From an uncultured Clostridia bacterium (GTDB taxonomy: Bacteria; Bacillota; Clostridia; Christensenellales; Borkfalkiaceae), in contig CAJFGA010000013.1 of assembly GCA_904374385.1 (NCBI GenBank), forward strand, positions 1-39,362: a stretch of 39,362 nucleotides of DNA. Direction: 5' to 3'. Of this stretch, positions 1 through 7,983 are shown in pieces. Each line of letters starts with the position of its first letter. Within the stretch, counting starts at the first letter, position 1. Both the position numbers and the translations under genes were made by a program. The notes beneath the pieces are model-generated. The model was not told where the DNA came from, ran no database searches, and saw nothing but the letters and a program-made list of their open reading frames with translations.

Positions 1-52
1 GTTTATGTCTATCTTAAATGCGTAAATTTCTCAAAGCAAAGGAGCATGCACC

Positions 53-892
53 ATGACAACCGCCGTTGTGGATGTGGGCGGGGGGCTCCGGGGCGTTTAT
101 GCCTCCGGAGTCCTAGACCGCTGTTTGGAGGATGAGATCCATTTTGATATTGGCGTCGGCGTGTCCGCCGGCAGCGCCAACATCGCTTCCTATATCGCAG
201 GTCAGAAAGGGCGTAATTATCAATTTTATACGGAGTACTCCGCTCGAAAAGAATATATGAGCCTGCGCAATTTTTTATTTCGTAAAAGCTATATTGATAT
301 GGATTATGTATATGGCGTACTCAGCAATGACGATGGAGAAAACCCCTTGAATTACGCAGCGCTGACCGCCAACCCCACGGATTTTATCGCTGTAGCTACC
401 GATGCCGAAACAGGTGTGGTGAAATATTTTGATAAAAGAGATATGTCTCTAAATCACTACGATATTTTAAAGGCTTCGTGTTCTATTCCCCTTGTTTGCC
501 ACCCTTATTTTGTCGGCGGCGTTCCTTATTACGACGGAGCTCTTAGCGATCCGATCACCATTGAAAAAGCTTTTTCGATGGGATGCGATAAGGTTGTTTT
601 AATTCTGACAAAACCCAGGAATTTTCGCCGTACGCCGGAAAAAGATCGGAGATTGGCGGCGGGAATTCGTAAAAAATACCCCAAGGCCGCCGCTCAACTA
701 GTGCAGCGTGCGGCGCGATACAACAGTGGGGTTGATTTGGCAGAAAAATATGAAAAGCAGGGAAAGCTTTTGATTATCGCGCCGGATGATACCTGCGGCA
801 TGGATACTCTAACGCGAAATTGCGAAGCGATGAAGCGCTTTTATGAAAAAGGCGTGCATGACGGGGGATATATCGCATCTTTTTTGAATTGA
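53..892 (+). CDS. Patatin-like phospholipase family protein
   Basis: The 279-aa protein has the layout of a bacterial patatin-like lipid acyl hydrolase (YjjU/RssA-like). A glycine-rich oxyanion loop (GGGLRG, residues 9-14) is followed by the nucleophile elbow GVSAG (36-40, Ser38). The second half of the Ser-Asp dyad is the DG motif at Asp161-Gly162. There is no signal peptide or membrane segment, so it should act on lipids from the cytoplasm. The start is supported by GGAG at 41-44, eight bases before the ATG. The gene stands alone and converges on the ferredoxin gene. Its codons are visibly AT-richer than those of the downstream genes, a possible sign of a different history. The family call is firm; the substrate is unknown. 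Confidence 0.9.
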   Translation: MTTAVVDVGGGLRGVYASGVLDRCLEDEIHFDIGVGVSAGSANIASYIAGQKGRNYQFYTEYSARKEYMSLRNFLFRKSYIDMDYVYGVLSNDDGENPLNYAALTANPTDFIAVATDAETGVVKYFDKRDMSLNHYDILKASCSIPLVCHPYFVGGVPYYDGALSDPITIEKAFSMGCDKVVLILTKPRNFRRTPEKDRRLAAGIRKKYPKAAAQLVQRAARYNSGVDLAEKYEKQGKLLIIAPDDTCGMDTLTRNCEAMKRFYEKGVHDGGYIASFLN

Positions 893-901
893 TCTTGAAG
901 G

Positions 902-929
902 GGAAAAACAAAGTTTTTTCCGCTTTTTT
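902..929. terminator. Possible intrinsic terminator between convergent genes
   Basis: An AT-rich stem (902-909 with 913-921, one bulge) is followed by a run of six T at 924-929, between the convergent lipase and ferredoxin genes. The stem is weak, so the call is tentative. Confidence 0.35.
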
Positions 930-939
930 GCCTTCCCGA

Positions 940-1110
940 TTACTCGCCTTTGATGGCGCCGACGGGGCAGCCTTCTTCGCAGGCGCCGCAGTCAATGCAG
1001 ACATCGGGATCGATCTGATACTGAGTATCGCCCTGAGAAATCGCGTTTACGGGGCAAGTATCCGCGCAAGCGCCGCAGGAGATGCAATCTTCCGAAATTT
1101 TATGTGCCAT
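940..1110 (-). CDS. 2[4Fe-4S] ferredoxin, clostridial type
   Basis: This 56-aa protein is a complete bacterial ferredoxin that carries low-potential electrons in the cytoplasm. It has two CxxCxxCxxxCP motifs: Cys9, 12, 15, 19 and Cys38, 41, 44, 48. Each set of four binds one [4Fe-4S] cluster, with the fourth cysteine crossing over in the known fold. The length (about 55 residues) is typical of clostridial ferredoxins. A GGAGGT ribosome site lies at 1119-1124, eight bases before the ATG. It is monocistronic, with its own promoter at 1178-1206. Likely partners in such anaerobes are hydrogenase, pyruvate:ferredoxin oxidoreductase or rubrerythrin, but none is encoded next to it. Confidence 0.95.
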   Translation of the reverse strand: MAHKISEDCISCGACADTCPVNAISQGDTQYQIDPDVCIDCGACEEGCPVGAIKGE

Positions 1111-1177
1111 GACCTTCTACCTCCAAATAACTTCTTTTCAACGTGCAAAAGCAAACCTCTCCGCTTTTGCCGATTTT

Positions 1178-1206
1178 ATTATAACATAAATTTTTACATT
1201 CGTAAA
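1178..1206 (-). promoter_or_regulatory. Promoter of the ferredoxin gene
   Basis: On the minus strand, TTTACG (1201-1206) and TATAAT (1178-1183) are separated by exactly 17 bases. This predicts a leader of about 60 nt before the ferredoxin ATG at 1110. Confidence 0.8.
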
Positions 1207-1293
1207 GATTTAGCGCGGGGATATTTTCAGATTTTTTCAACTTTTTTCTGCTGAAAAAGTCATAAATCCTTTCCCTCCGCCATAACAGGCACG

Positions 1294-2157
1294 TCAATCG
1301 AGCAGATCTTTCAAATCGTCACTCACTTTATCGTCCGCCTCTTTTTTGCCGCCCTTAAAGCGTACCTCTTTGAGAGGAAAATCTTTATAGACGAGGCTGC
1401 CGTCCTTTTCAATTTTGACGCGCAGCGTCTGTTTGAGCATATTTTCCCCGACGACGGTACCCTTGCCCTCGGGCGTGGACACTTCGCTGCCCATTTTCGG
1501 CATCTTTTTATAGATCTCGCTGTAATATTCGTTTTCGTAACTCAGGCAGCACATCAATCTGCCGCACAGCCCGCTGATCTTGCCGGGATTCAGCGAAAGC
1601 CCCTGTACCTTCGCCATTTTGATAGATACCTTTTTAAAATCAGGCATGGCGCCCGCACAGCAGCAGACCCGCCCGCAGGGCGCGATGCCGCCGAGCAGCT
1701 TCGTTTCGTCGCGAATGCCGACCTGCCGCAGCTCGATGCGGATATGGAATACGCCCGCGAGGTCTTTGACCAATTCGCGGAAGTCCACCCTGCCGTCGGA
1801 AGCGAAATAAAAGATCACTTTACTTCCGTCAAAGGCAAATTCGCAATCGATGAGCTTCATTTTCAGCCCGTGCTTGGCGATTTTTTCCTGCGCGATGCGC
1901 ATCGCCTCCGGCTTGCGTTCGATGTTTTTGACGCGCTGCGCGCGATCCTTATCGGTCGCAATGCGGATAACGGGTTTGAGCGGCTGCGTCACCTTGCCGT
2001 CCTCTACCTCGCGGGGAAGAAAGGCGACTTTGGCGATCTCGATGCTCTTGGCGGTCTCTACGACCACTTCCATGTTTTCTTCGTATTGTACATTCTTTTG
2101 AGGGGCAAAATAATAAATTTTTCCGCCCTCTTTGAACTTGATTCCTATAACTTTCAT
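1294..2157 (-). CDS. ricT: RicT/YaaT, PSP1-domain protein
   Basis: The 287-aa protein matches the PSP1 C-terminal-domain family. In Bacillus subtilis, RicT forms the RicA-RicF-RicT (Y) complex, binds Fe-S clusters, and helps RNase Y process mRNA and control sporulation and biofilm formation. The hallmark cysteine cluster is present: Cys161, 165, 166, 167 in PCGRVCCC, then Cys198, 203, 204 in LCGRLMCC. The ATG at 2157 overlaps the holB stop by 4 nt (ATGA) and has GGAGGG just upstream. A longer open frame into holB is not used, because it would read through holB codons. It is the last gene of the decarboxylase-tmk-holB-ricT block. RicA and RicF homologues are not in the window. Confidence 0.93.
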   Translation of the reverse strand: MKVIGIKFKEGGKIYYFAPQKNVQYEENMEVVVETAKSIEIAKVAFLPREVEDGKVTQPLKPVIRIATDKDRAQRVKNIERKPEAMRIAQEKIAKHGLKMKLIDCEFAFDGSKVIFYFASDGRVDFRELVKDLAGVFHIRIELRQVGIRDETKLLGGIAPCGRVCCCAGAMPDFKKVSIKMAKVQGLSLNPGKISGLCGRLMCCLSYENEYYSEIYKKMPKMGSEVSTPEGKGTVVGENMLKQTLRVKIEKDGSLVYKDFPLKEVRFKGGKKEADDKVSDDLKDLLD

Positions 2158-3086
2158 CGTCCCTCCAAAATGCCGATAAACAGCGTCTCTAAAGCGGTGG
2201 CGAGGTTCGCATTGAACTTGAGATCTCTCTCCGTTTCGGCGATCTTTTCCTGCGCGCGCACGAGCGCGGCGGGTGAATAGCGCGCGGCGGCACGGGCGAG
2301 ATACTCTTCCTGTCCGCGCGTGAGCAACAGATCTTTGCGCCCCAAACGCACCATGAGAATATCGCGGTAAACGAGGCGCAAAATGGTGAGGAAGGCCGCC
2401 GCCTTTTCCCTGTCGGCATATTTGCGCGCGCCCGTCACGGCAGACGATACGGAAAGGTTCATCGCAAACAAAACCGCTTCCTCCGTCGCCTTTTCTACGT
2501 CGCCCCCTTCGGCGAGCGACTGTGCCCTGCCCCACACGCCGCCCGAAACGGCGGCGATCTCCGCCGCATCTTTGCGGTGCGGATAGTCCTCGCGCAATTG
2601 TTTTTCTATCTCTCGATCGGTAAACCGCTGAAGATCCAACCGCTTTGCGCGCGACTTTACGGTGGAAAGCACGGCGAAGTCGTTGACAGCGCCCAACAGA
2701 AAACAGACGCTTTCGGGCGGCTCTTCCAAAACTTTCAGCAATTTGTTTTGCGCGCTCGCGTTCATATCCTGCACGCCGTCGAGCACGAACAGCTTTTTGT
2801 TCCCCTCGACAGGAAGGATATAGCTTTCATCCACCACCGTCCTCGCGTCGGCAACGGTAAATTTGCCGCCCGGCGGCGGCAAAATAATGCAGTCGGCATA
2901 CATCTCGCGCCCGATCAGATCCTCCGCCCGGCGATCCGCCCCGAGAATGAGGCAGGCAAGTTCCTTTAAAAATCCGCGCAAATTGCGTTCGTCCGGGCAG
3001 ACGAGCAGGTAGGCGTGCGACAGCTTACCCTGCAACGCGTCGCCCGCAACGATCTTATACGGTTTGCTTTGGCAGAAAATAGACAT
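2154..3086 (-). CDS. holB: DNA polymerase III delta-prime subunit
   Basis: This 310-aa protein is the delta' clamp-loader subunit, which helps load the beta clamp on DNA. It keeps the conserved LLKVLEEPP segment and the TVKSRA sensor-like segment, and its operon position between tmk and ricT is the usual one. It is oddly reduced: the segment where the P-loop should be (after SHAYLLVCP) lacks any GxxGxGK. The four-cysteine zinc module of E. coli-type delta' also appears to be missing. I chose the ATG at 3086; an in-frame TTG at 3095 overlaps the tmk stop and is an alternative. No strong Shine-Dalgarno is seen, so translation is probably coupled to tmk. Confidence 0.88.
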   Translation of the reverse strand: MSIFCQSKPYKIVAGDALQGKLSHAYLLVCPDERNLRGFLKELACLILGADRRAEDLIGREMYADCIILPPPGGKFTVADARTVVDESYILPVEGNKKLFVLDGVQDMNASAQNKLLKVLEEPPESVCFLLGAVNDFAVLSTVKSRAKRLDLQRFTDREIEKQLREDYPHRKDAAEIAAVSGGVWGRAQSLAEGGDVEKATEEAVLFAMNLSVSSAVTGARKYADREKAAAFLTILRLVYRDILMVRLGRKDLLLTRGQEEYLARAAARYSPAALVRAQEKIAETERDLKFNANLATALETLFIGILEGR

Positions 3087-3091
3087 GTTGA

Positions 3092-3718
3092 TCAACCGAA
3101 ATAACCGCGGCTCTGTAAAAATTCGACGATGCGCGCACTCGTTTCGAACTTAGTGCCCGCGCAATCGATGGCGAACATGCGGTCGGGATAGGCGGCCAGC
3201 AGCGCTTTATACCCGTCATATACGCGCTTATGGAATGCCTCGCCCGCCTGCTCCATCCGATCGTTCGGATCGGCGCCGTGCTTGCGCGCAAAGGCGCGCG
3301 ACGAGGGGATGTCGAGAAAAAGCGTCACATCGGGCATATAATTTTCGATCGCATACGCATTGATCGCCTTCAAAAAATCGAGCGAAAGCCCGCGCCCGTA
3401 TCCCTGATATGCAAAGGAAGAAAAAATATACCGATCGCACAAAACGGTTTCTCCCCGCGCGAGGGCGGGCTGCACGGTGTCGGCAAGATGCTGCACGCGC
3501 GCCGCCGCATACAAGAGCGCTTCGCACTCGTCCGTCATTTCGCTGTTTTTACCGTCTAAAATAATTTTGCGGATCGCTTCCGAAATAGCGCCGCCGCCCG
3601 GTTCGCGCGTAAGGATATGCGGGATCCCGCGCAAAGTGAGCCATTCGGACAGCAGGCGCATCTGCGTGGATTTGCCGGCGCCCTCGCAGCCCTCGAACGC
3701 GATAAATTTACCTTTCAT
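3092..3718 (-). CDS. tmk: Thymidylate kinase (dTMP kinase)
   Basis: The enzyme phosphorylates dTMP to dTDP with ATP in the dTTP pathway. The 208-aa sequence is full length. It has the P-loop GCEGAGKST (residues 10-18), the REPGG substrate loop (38-42) and the DRY motif (Asp95-Tyr97). A lid with arginines follows around RKHGADPNDR. Its ATG overlaps the stop of the upstream decarboxylase gene by 4 nt (ATGA), and holB follows within a few bases, so the three are one translationally coupled unit. Confidence 0.97.
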   Translation of the reverse strand: MKGKFIAFEGCEGAGKSTQMRLLSEWLTLRGIPHILTREPGGGAISEAIRKIILDGKNSEMTDECEALLYAAARVQHLADTVQPALARGETVLCDRYIFSSFAYQGYGRGLSLDFLKAINAYAIENYMPDVTLFLDIPSSRAFARKHGADPNDRMEQAGEAFHKRVYDGYKALLAAYPDRMFAIDCAGTKFETSARIVEFLQSRGYFG

Positions 3719-5082
3719 CTTTCGCTGCCTATTTTTATGACTTCGATCTTGCCGTCGACGATCCCGAAGGTATGCTTCGCATCTTCTAAAAGAGCGGCGG
3801 CTTGGTCGGTGATCTGCTCCCCCGCCACTACGACGGGCACACAGGGCGGCGTGACGCCCGCGTTGCGCGCGCAGATCCTGCCCGCGCTCTGTGCGACGGG
3901 AACGCTCTCCTTGCGGAAGGTGAGCGCCGTGAGATAGCTGAATTTTTTAATGCCCGTGACCGTTTCCGGCTTAGGCTCGTAGGTATCTTTCAAAGGCCGC
4001 TGCTTCGCGATGCGGCGGATCGCCCTTTCCAGGCGCGCGAGATGAGCCGCGCGCGTGAGGGGGGATAAATAAAAGAGGATATACCTTCCGTCATTCATTT
4101 CCGGATAAATGCGCCTTTTTTCCAACTGTTCTTCCGCGAGATAGGGAGAGATGCCCATACCGCCGAAATCGACGGCGAATTGCAGCGTTTCGCTCCCTTC
4201 ATAAAAGAGGATGCCGCGCTTTTTGAGCCGCATTTTCATGAGGGAAAGTTCCCTTTTGAGCGCATCCGTGAGGGCGGCGCCGTGTTCGGCGAGATATTTG
4301 ACGCCGTATTCGATGCTCGCCATGATCGGGTAAGAAGGGCTGGTCGTGCGAAACAAGCCGACGCCTTCGCGCAGATCGGAAAGGATATCTTCCCGGTTCG
4401 CATTGAGCAGCGCTCCCTGTGTGAGCGCAGGAAGAGTTTTGTGCGCGCCGTCCACCCACGCATCGGCAAATTCACCGGCATAGCTGTGCGCTCCGTCCGG
4501 ATCGAACCGAAGATATGCCCCGTGCGCGCCGTCTATCAAAAACAGTTTGCCGTAGCGATCGCAGATCCTGCGGATCGCCGCATAGTCGGAAATGTTGCCG
4601 TAATAATCGGGAGATGTGACCAAAACGGCGGATACGTCTTTCTCTTTTTTGAATACATCTTCGATTTCTGCGGCCGAAGGCGGCAGCGGAATGCCGTCCA
4701 ACTCGTTCCCCCTTAAGAGATACGGTTCGATGCCGAGCACGCCGCAGGCATTGTAGGCGCTCTTGTGCGCGCCGCGTGCCATGACGACTTTGCCTCCCCG
4801 ACGCTTGACACAATACAGCATCGCCCAAACGCCCGAAGAGGAGCCGTCCGTCAAAAAAAAGCTGCGTTTTGCGCCGAGGATCTCCGCCACGTCCCCTTCC
4901 GCCGCGGAAATCAATCCGTCCGGATTTTCAAGACAGTCGGAAAAAGAGAGCTCCGTGATATCGAGCGCCGCGTCTTTAAAGAACGGAAAATGCTTTTTGT
5001 CCGCCTTATGCCCGGGCATATGAAAACGTGCCGGATGTATCCGCCTGTATTTTTTCAGCGCACCGTATATGAGATATTCCAT
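3715..5082 (-). CDS. Orn/Lys/Arg decarboxylase family, PLP-dependent (YaaO-like)
   Basis: This 455-aa fold-type I PLP enzyme belongs to the short Orn/Lys/Arg decarboxylase group found next to tmk in many Firmicutes. Seen are HMPGHK (21-26), the cofactor-site DGAHGAY (Asp184, His187) and DGAHKT, whose Lys215 should form the PLP Schiff base. A C-terminal domain ends at about residue 455. The large decarboxylases (over 700 aa) have an N-terminal wing domain that is absent here. The ATG at 5082 is preceded by AGGGGG; a longer frame to 5124 would overlap the upstream gene. It probably makes a polyamine or cadaverine, but the substrate cannot be read from the sequence. Confidence 0.9.
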   Translation of the reverse strand: MEYLIYGALKKYRRIHPARFHMPGHKADKKHFPFFKDAALDITELSFSDCLENPDGLISAAEGDVAEILGAKRSFFLTDGSSSGVWAMLYCVKRRGGKVVMARGAHKSAYNACGVLGIEPYLLRGNELDGIPLPPSAAEIEDVFKKEKDVSAVLVTSPDYYGNISDYAAIRRICDRYGKLFLIDGAHGAYLRFDPDGAHSYAGEFADAWVDGAHKTLPALTQGALLNANREDILSDLREGVGLFRTTSPSYPIMASIEYGVKYLAEHGAALTDALKRELSLMKMRLKKRGILFYEGSETLQFAVDFGGMGISPYLAEEQLEKRRIYPEMNDGRYILFYLSPLTRAAHLARLERAIRRIAKQRPLKDTYEPKPETVTGIKKFSYLTALTFRKESVPVAQSAGRICARNAGVTPPCVPVVVAGEQITDQAAALLEDAKHTFGIVDGKIEVIKIGSER

Positions 5083-5104
5083 GGCGCCCCCTTGTCGGCA
5101 AGGT

Positions 5105-6130
5105 TTATGATTCGAGATCGGCAAGCCTCGCGCTCTCGCGCACGAGATAATCGAGATAGGTGACCTGTTCGTAGCGGGAAGATTCTTCCTGCAAGCGGGT
5201 GTTCAGAACGATCATATTGACGGACTGCGCCGTCGCCGTCCCGTCCTCGCTGCGCGTCGTGGTGATCAAATGCTCTAAGCCGCGCACATTGCTCAGGTCA
5301 AAGGAAAAATATCCCTTTACCTGTTTCAAATCGTTGGAATCGACGGTGCCGTCGCCGTTTTCATCTTTCTCGCTCTGCACGGTCAAGTCAAGCGCGGTGA
5401 CGGAAAGCGTACCGTTTTCGAGATAGCCGCGCACCCGCAGATAGGCGTCGCGCAGATTCGTAAGCCGGGCGCATTCCTCTTCCAGCCCCGCAACGATCTG
5501 CGATTCCTTTTTGCAGCGATTGTCTCCCGCAATGCGGGCGCGGAAATCCGTTTCCACCGCCGGCCTGTCCATATCGCCGTCCAGCCCGTCCGGATAATAT
5601 CTGCCGAGATAGTTTGCGCAACTTGTCAAATAATCCTGCGTATTCGGGTTGGAAGCATCCGATCCGTAAGGAGGTTCCGCCTCTCCGCCCAGCCAAACGC
5701 AGGTGCCTATATAACTGCCGACGAACTGTTCGAGATCGGAAGTATAGATTGGCTGTTCGTTCTCGTCCACCTGGCCGCTGTTGTAGCGATAGGAACTGAC
5801 AAACATGATGTCGCCCTGTCCCGCGCTGAAATGTGCGGGCAGCACGACGGAAACGGAATCGTCCGTCAGTTCATTGACAGAATAGTCGAGCGCATCGAAA
5901 GAAAGCGCGCCGTTTTCGTGCAGCTTGTTGAGGTCGCCGACAGCGCCGCTGTCCATCGTCACATTCGTATACACATACACTTCTAAAAGCTGCCCGGTCG
6001 TAGCGCGGGGGGCAAGGGTCGTAAAAAGCAATATCCAGACGACGACCACCACCGCGCAAAGCCCTATAATTTTGATCCAGTCGTAAGAGAGCATGTGCCC
6101 TAAACGGGTCTTTGTGATTTTTGCATCCAT
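5105..6130 (-). CDS. Membrane-anchored protein of unknown function with EF-hand-like loop
   Basis: I do not recognise this 341-aa protein. It has a short cytoplasmic head and one hydrophobic segment (about residues 18-39). The remaining roughly 300 residues are polar and probably outside the membrane. The segment at 256-267 fits the 12-position EF-hand/dockerin calcium loop exactly (Asp256, Asn258, Asp260, Gly261, Asp264, Asp267). Another acidic DGLDGDMD stretch lies near 181-188. Four cysteines are spread over the outer part. An AAAGGAA ribosome site lies about 10 bases before the ATG. It sits 43 bp after greA and 22 bp before the decarboxylase, so it is probably transcribed with them. Confidence 0.8.
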   Translation of the reverse strand: MDAKITKTRLGHMLSYDWIKIIGLCAVVVVVWILLFTTLAPRATTGQLLEVYVYTNVTMDSGAVGDLNKLHENGALSFDALDYSVNELTDDSVSVVLPAHFSAGQGDIMFVSSYRYNSGQVDENEQPIYTSDLEQFVGSYIGTCVWLGGEAEPPYGSDASNPNTQDYLTSCANYLGRYYPDGLDGDMDRPAVETDFRARIAGDNRCKKESQIVAGLEEECARLTNLRDAYLRVRGYLENGTLSVTALDLTVQSEKDENGDGTVDSNDLKQVKGYFSFDLSNVRGLEHLITTTRSEDGTATAQSVNMIVLNTRLQEESSRYEQVTYLDYLVRESARLADLES

Positions 6131-6173
6131 TCGTACAATGTTCCTTTTTACCGCGCTGCCGCGCGGCAGATCG

Positions 6174-6641
6174 TCATTTGATCTCTAAAATTTTGACCTG
6201 ATAGTCGCCGCCGGGCGCGTGCACAGTGACCACGTCGCCGCACTTCGCCCCGATGAGCGCAGAACCGAAAGGAGATTCTATGCTGACGATGTTTTTATCC
6301 ATGTCCGCTTCCATCGAGCCCATCAGCGTATATGTGTTCTCCTCTTCCAGATCGAGATCGTACACCTTCACCACGTTGCCGAAGTGCACTTTGCTGTTGT
6401 CGACGCTCTCTTCCATGACCTTGGCGTTTTTGATCATGTTTTCAAGTTCGCGGATCTCGCTCTCGTTGAGCGCTTCCTCGTTCTTTGCCGCGTCGTATTC
6501 CGCATTTTCGGAGAGATCGCCGAACCCGCGCGCCACTTTGATGCGCTCGGTGATCTCCTTCTTTTTCTCCGTCTGAAGGTAGCGGAGGCGCTCTTTTGCC
6601 TCGTCGTACCCCTTTTGCGTCATGATAAATTCTTCCGCCAT
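6174..6641 (-). CDS. greA: Transcription elongation factor GreA
   Basis: The 155-aa protein is a normal-length GreA, which rescues backtracked RNA polymerase by stimulating transcript cleavage. The N-terminal coiled-coil arm (about 1-75) contains the acidic tip segment GDLSENAEYDAAK. The C-terminal FKBP-like domain ends in the GDVVTVHAPGG region. AGGA lies about nine bases before the ATG. It is the first gene after the promoter at 6760-6788 and probably leads the whole minus-strand block down to ricT. Confidence 0.96.
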   Translation of the reverse strand: MAEEFIMTQKGYDEAKERLRYLQTEKKKEITERIKVARGFGDLSENAEYDAAKNEEALNESEIRELENMIKNAKVMEESVDNSKVHFGNVVKVYDLDLEEENTYTLMGSMEADMDKNIVSIESPFGSALIGAKCGDVVTVHAPGGDYQVKILEIK

Positions 6642-6686
6642 GATAAATGCTCCTAAACTGAAAAATTACGCCCTTTTGCGTGCGGG

Positions 6687-6742
6687 CGGGCGCGCCCGTC
6701 TATTGTAAAATGAGTGATTCCGCCAAAAAAATGCGGAACCAC
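6687..6742 (-). other. Structured greA leader, two hairpins
   Basis: The greA leader is about 112 nt. A 10-bp stem with one G-U pair joins 6714-6723 and 6733-6742 around a U-rich loop. A 12-nt GC palindrome follows at 6687-6698. The second hairpin lacks a U-run on the minus strand, so neither is a clear terminator. Function is unknown. Confidence 0.4.
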
Positions 6743-6759
6743 TGCGCTCTATCGCCTGC

Positions 6760-6788
6760 ATTATACTCTTTTTTTGCCGCATTGTCAA
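6760..6788 (-). promoter_or_regulatory. Promoter of the greA operon
   Basis: On the minus strand, TTGACA (6783-6788), a 17-base spacer and TATAAT (6760-6765) form a consensus sigma-A promoter. The -35 box lies 26 bp beyond the aminotransferase stop codon. Confidence 0.9.
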
Positions 6789-6813
6789 GCCATTGCCCGT
6801 CCGCACGGCAGGG

Positions 6814-7983
6814 TCAAAAAGTGTCTCGGATATACTTTTCGATGCGAGAGGTCGCCTTGTCGAGATTCGCCATGCTGGTCGCATACGAACAGCGCACATG
6901 CATCCTGCCAGCATCGCCGAACGCATCGCCGGGCACCACCGCTATCTTTTCCGCGCGCAAAAGCCCGTTTGCAAACGCTTCGCCCGTGACGCCGAGCCTT
7001 TCGGTAGAAGGAAAAACGTAAAAGGCGCCGCGCGGTTCAAAACAGGGCATCCCCACGCCGTTGAAAAAATCGACCATGAACCGCCTGCGCTTGTTGTACT
7101 CCTCGCACATCACCTCTACGGAAGCGAAACCGTCCGCAAAGCCGTCCCGCAGCCCTTCGAGCGCGGCATACTGCGACGCCGTCGGCGCGCATAACAGCGT
7201 ATACTGGTGGATTTTAAGGATGGCAGAATCGATCTCCGCCGGAGAACAGATGTAACCGATGCGCCAGCCCGTCATGGCGAACGCCTTGGAAAAACCGTTG
7301 ATGACGACCGTCCTTTCCCGCATACCGGGCAAAGACGCGATCGAAACATGCCTGCCGCCGTATGTGAGTTCCGCGTAGATCTCATCGGATATGACGAGCA
7401 GGTCGTGTTTTTGTATGACGGGCGCGATCGCTTCCAGCTGCTCCCTCGTCATAATGCCGCCCGTCGGATTGTTCGGATAAGGCATGACCAACGCCTTTGT
7501 TTTGGGCGTAATGACCTTTTCCAGCGCCTCGGGCGTCAAAATAAAGCCGTTCTCCTGCGAGCAATGCACAGGCACGGCAGTGCCCCCTGCCAACTGTACG
7601 CACGGAAAATAGGAAACATACCCCGGATCCGGCACGAGGATCTCGTCGCCCTCTTCACAGACGGCGCGCATGACGAGGTCGATGCCCTCGCTCGCCCCCA
7701 CTGTGACGAGGATATTTTCGGCAGGATATTCGACGCCGAAGCGCGCCTGCATATAGCGTGAGATCTGCTCGCGCAGGGCGGGCAGCCCGCGGTTGCCCGT
7801 ATATTGGGTATAACCGCGCTGGATGCTTTTGACGGCCGCGTTGCGGATATTCCACGGCGTAACGAAATCGGGCTCGCCCACGCCGAGCGAGATCGCGTCC
7901 TTCATCTCGGATACGATGTCGAAAAATTTGCGGATCCCGCTCGGTTTGAGATTTTCCGCCCGAGAATTGACAAATTTCCTCAT
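6814..7983 (-). CDS. Class I PLP aminotransferase (AspC/PatA-like)
   Basis: This 389-aa fold-type I aminotransferase transfers amino groups between an amino acid and a 2-oxo acid. Seen are the GEPDF start segment (36-40), NNPTGG (171-176), SDEIY (199-203) and GFSKAFAMTGWRIGY with PLP lysine Lys233. Length and motifs are complete. Its ATG overlaps the stop of the upstream Lrp/AsnC-type regulator by 4 nt, so the two are cotranscribed and the regulator probably controls it. Such pairs usually act in aspartate, alanine or aromatic amino acid metabolism; the exact substrate is not readable here. Confidence 0.94.
   Translation of the reverse strand: MRKFVNSRAENLKPSGIRKFFDIVSEMKDAISLGVGEPDFVTPWNIRNAAVKSIQRGYTQYTGNRGLPALREQISRYMQARFGVEYPAENILVTVGASEGIDLVMRAVCEEGDEILVPDPGYVSYFPCVQLAGGTAVPVHCSQENGFILTPEALEKVITPKTKALVMPYPNNPTGGIMTREQLEAIAPVIQKHDLLVISDEIYAELTYGGRHVSIASLPGMRERTVVINGFSKAFAMTGWRIGYICSPAEIDSAILKIHQYTLLCAPTASQYAALEGLRDGFADGFASVEVMCEEYNKRRRFMVDFFNGVGMPCFEPRGAFYVFPSTERLGVTGEAFANGLLRAEKIAVVPGDAFGDAGRMHVRCSYATSMANLDKATSRIEKYIRDTF

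Noticed and set aside
1228-1262. Intrinsic terminator after ricT
   Set aside because: The AT-rich hairpin is followed by A-rich sequence on the minus strand, not a U-run, so no confident terminator was called.
2158-2535. N-terminal extension of the ricT open frame
   Set aside because: The frame runs through holB in another reading frame, is arginine-rich, and the ATG at 2157 has the ribosome site and the 4-nt overlap with holB.
6156-6169. Terminator at the 14-nt palindrome between greA and the next gene
   Set aside because: The palindrome CTGCCGCGCGGCAG has no T-run on the minus strand and lies just before the next gene's ribosome site.
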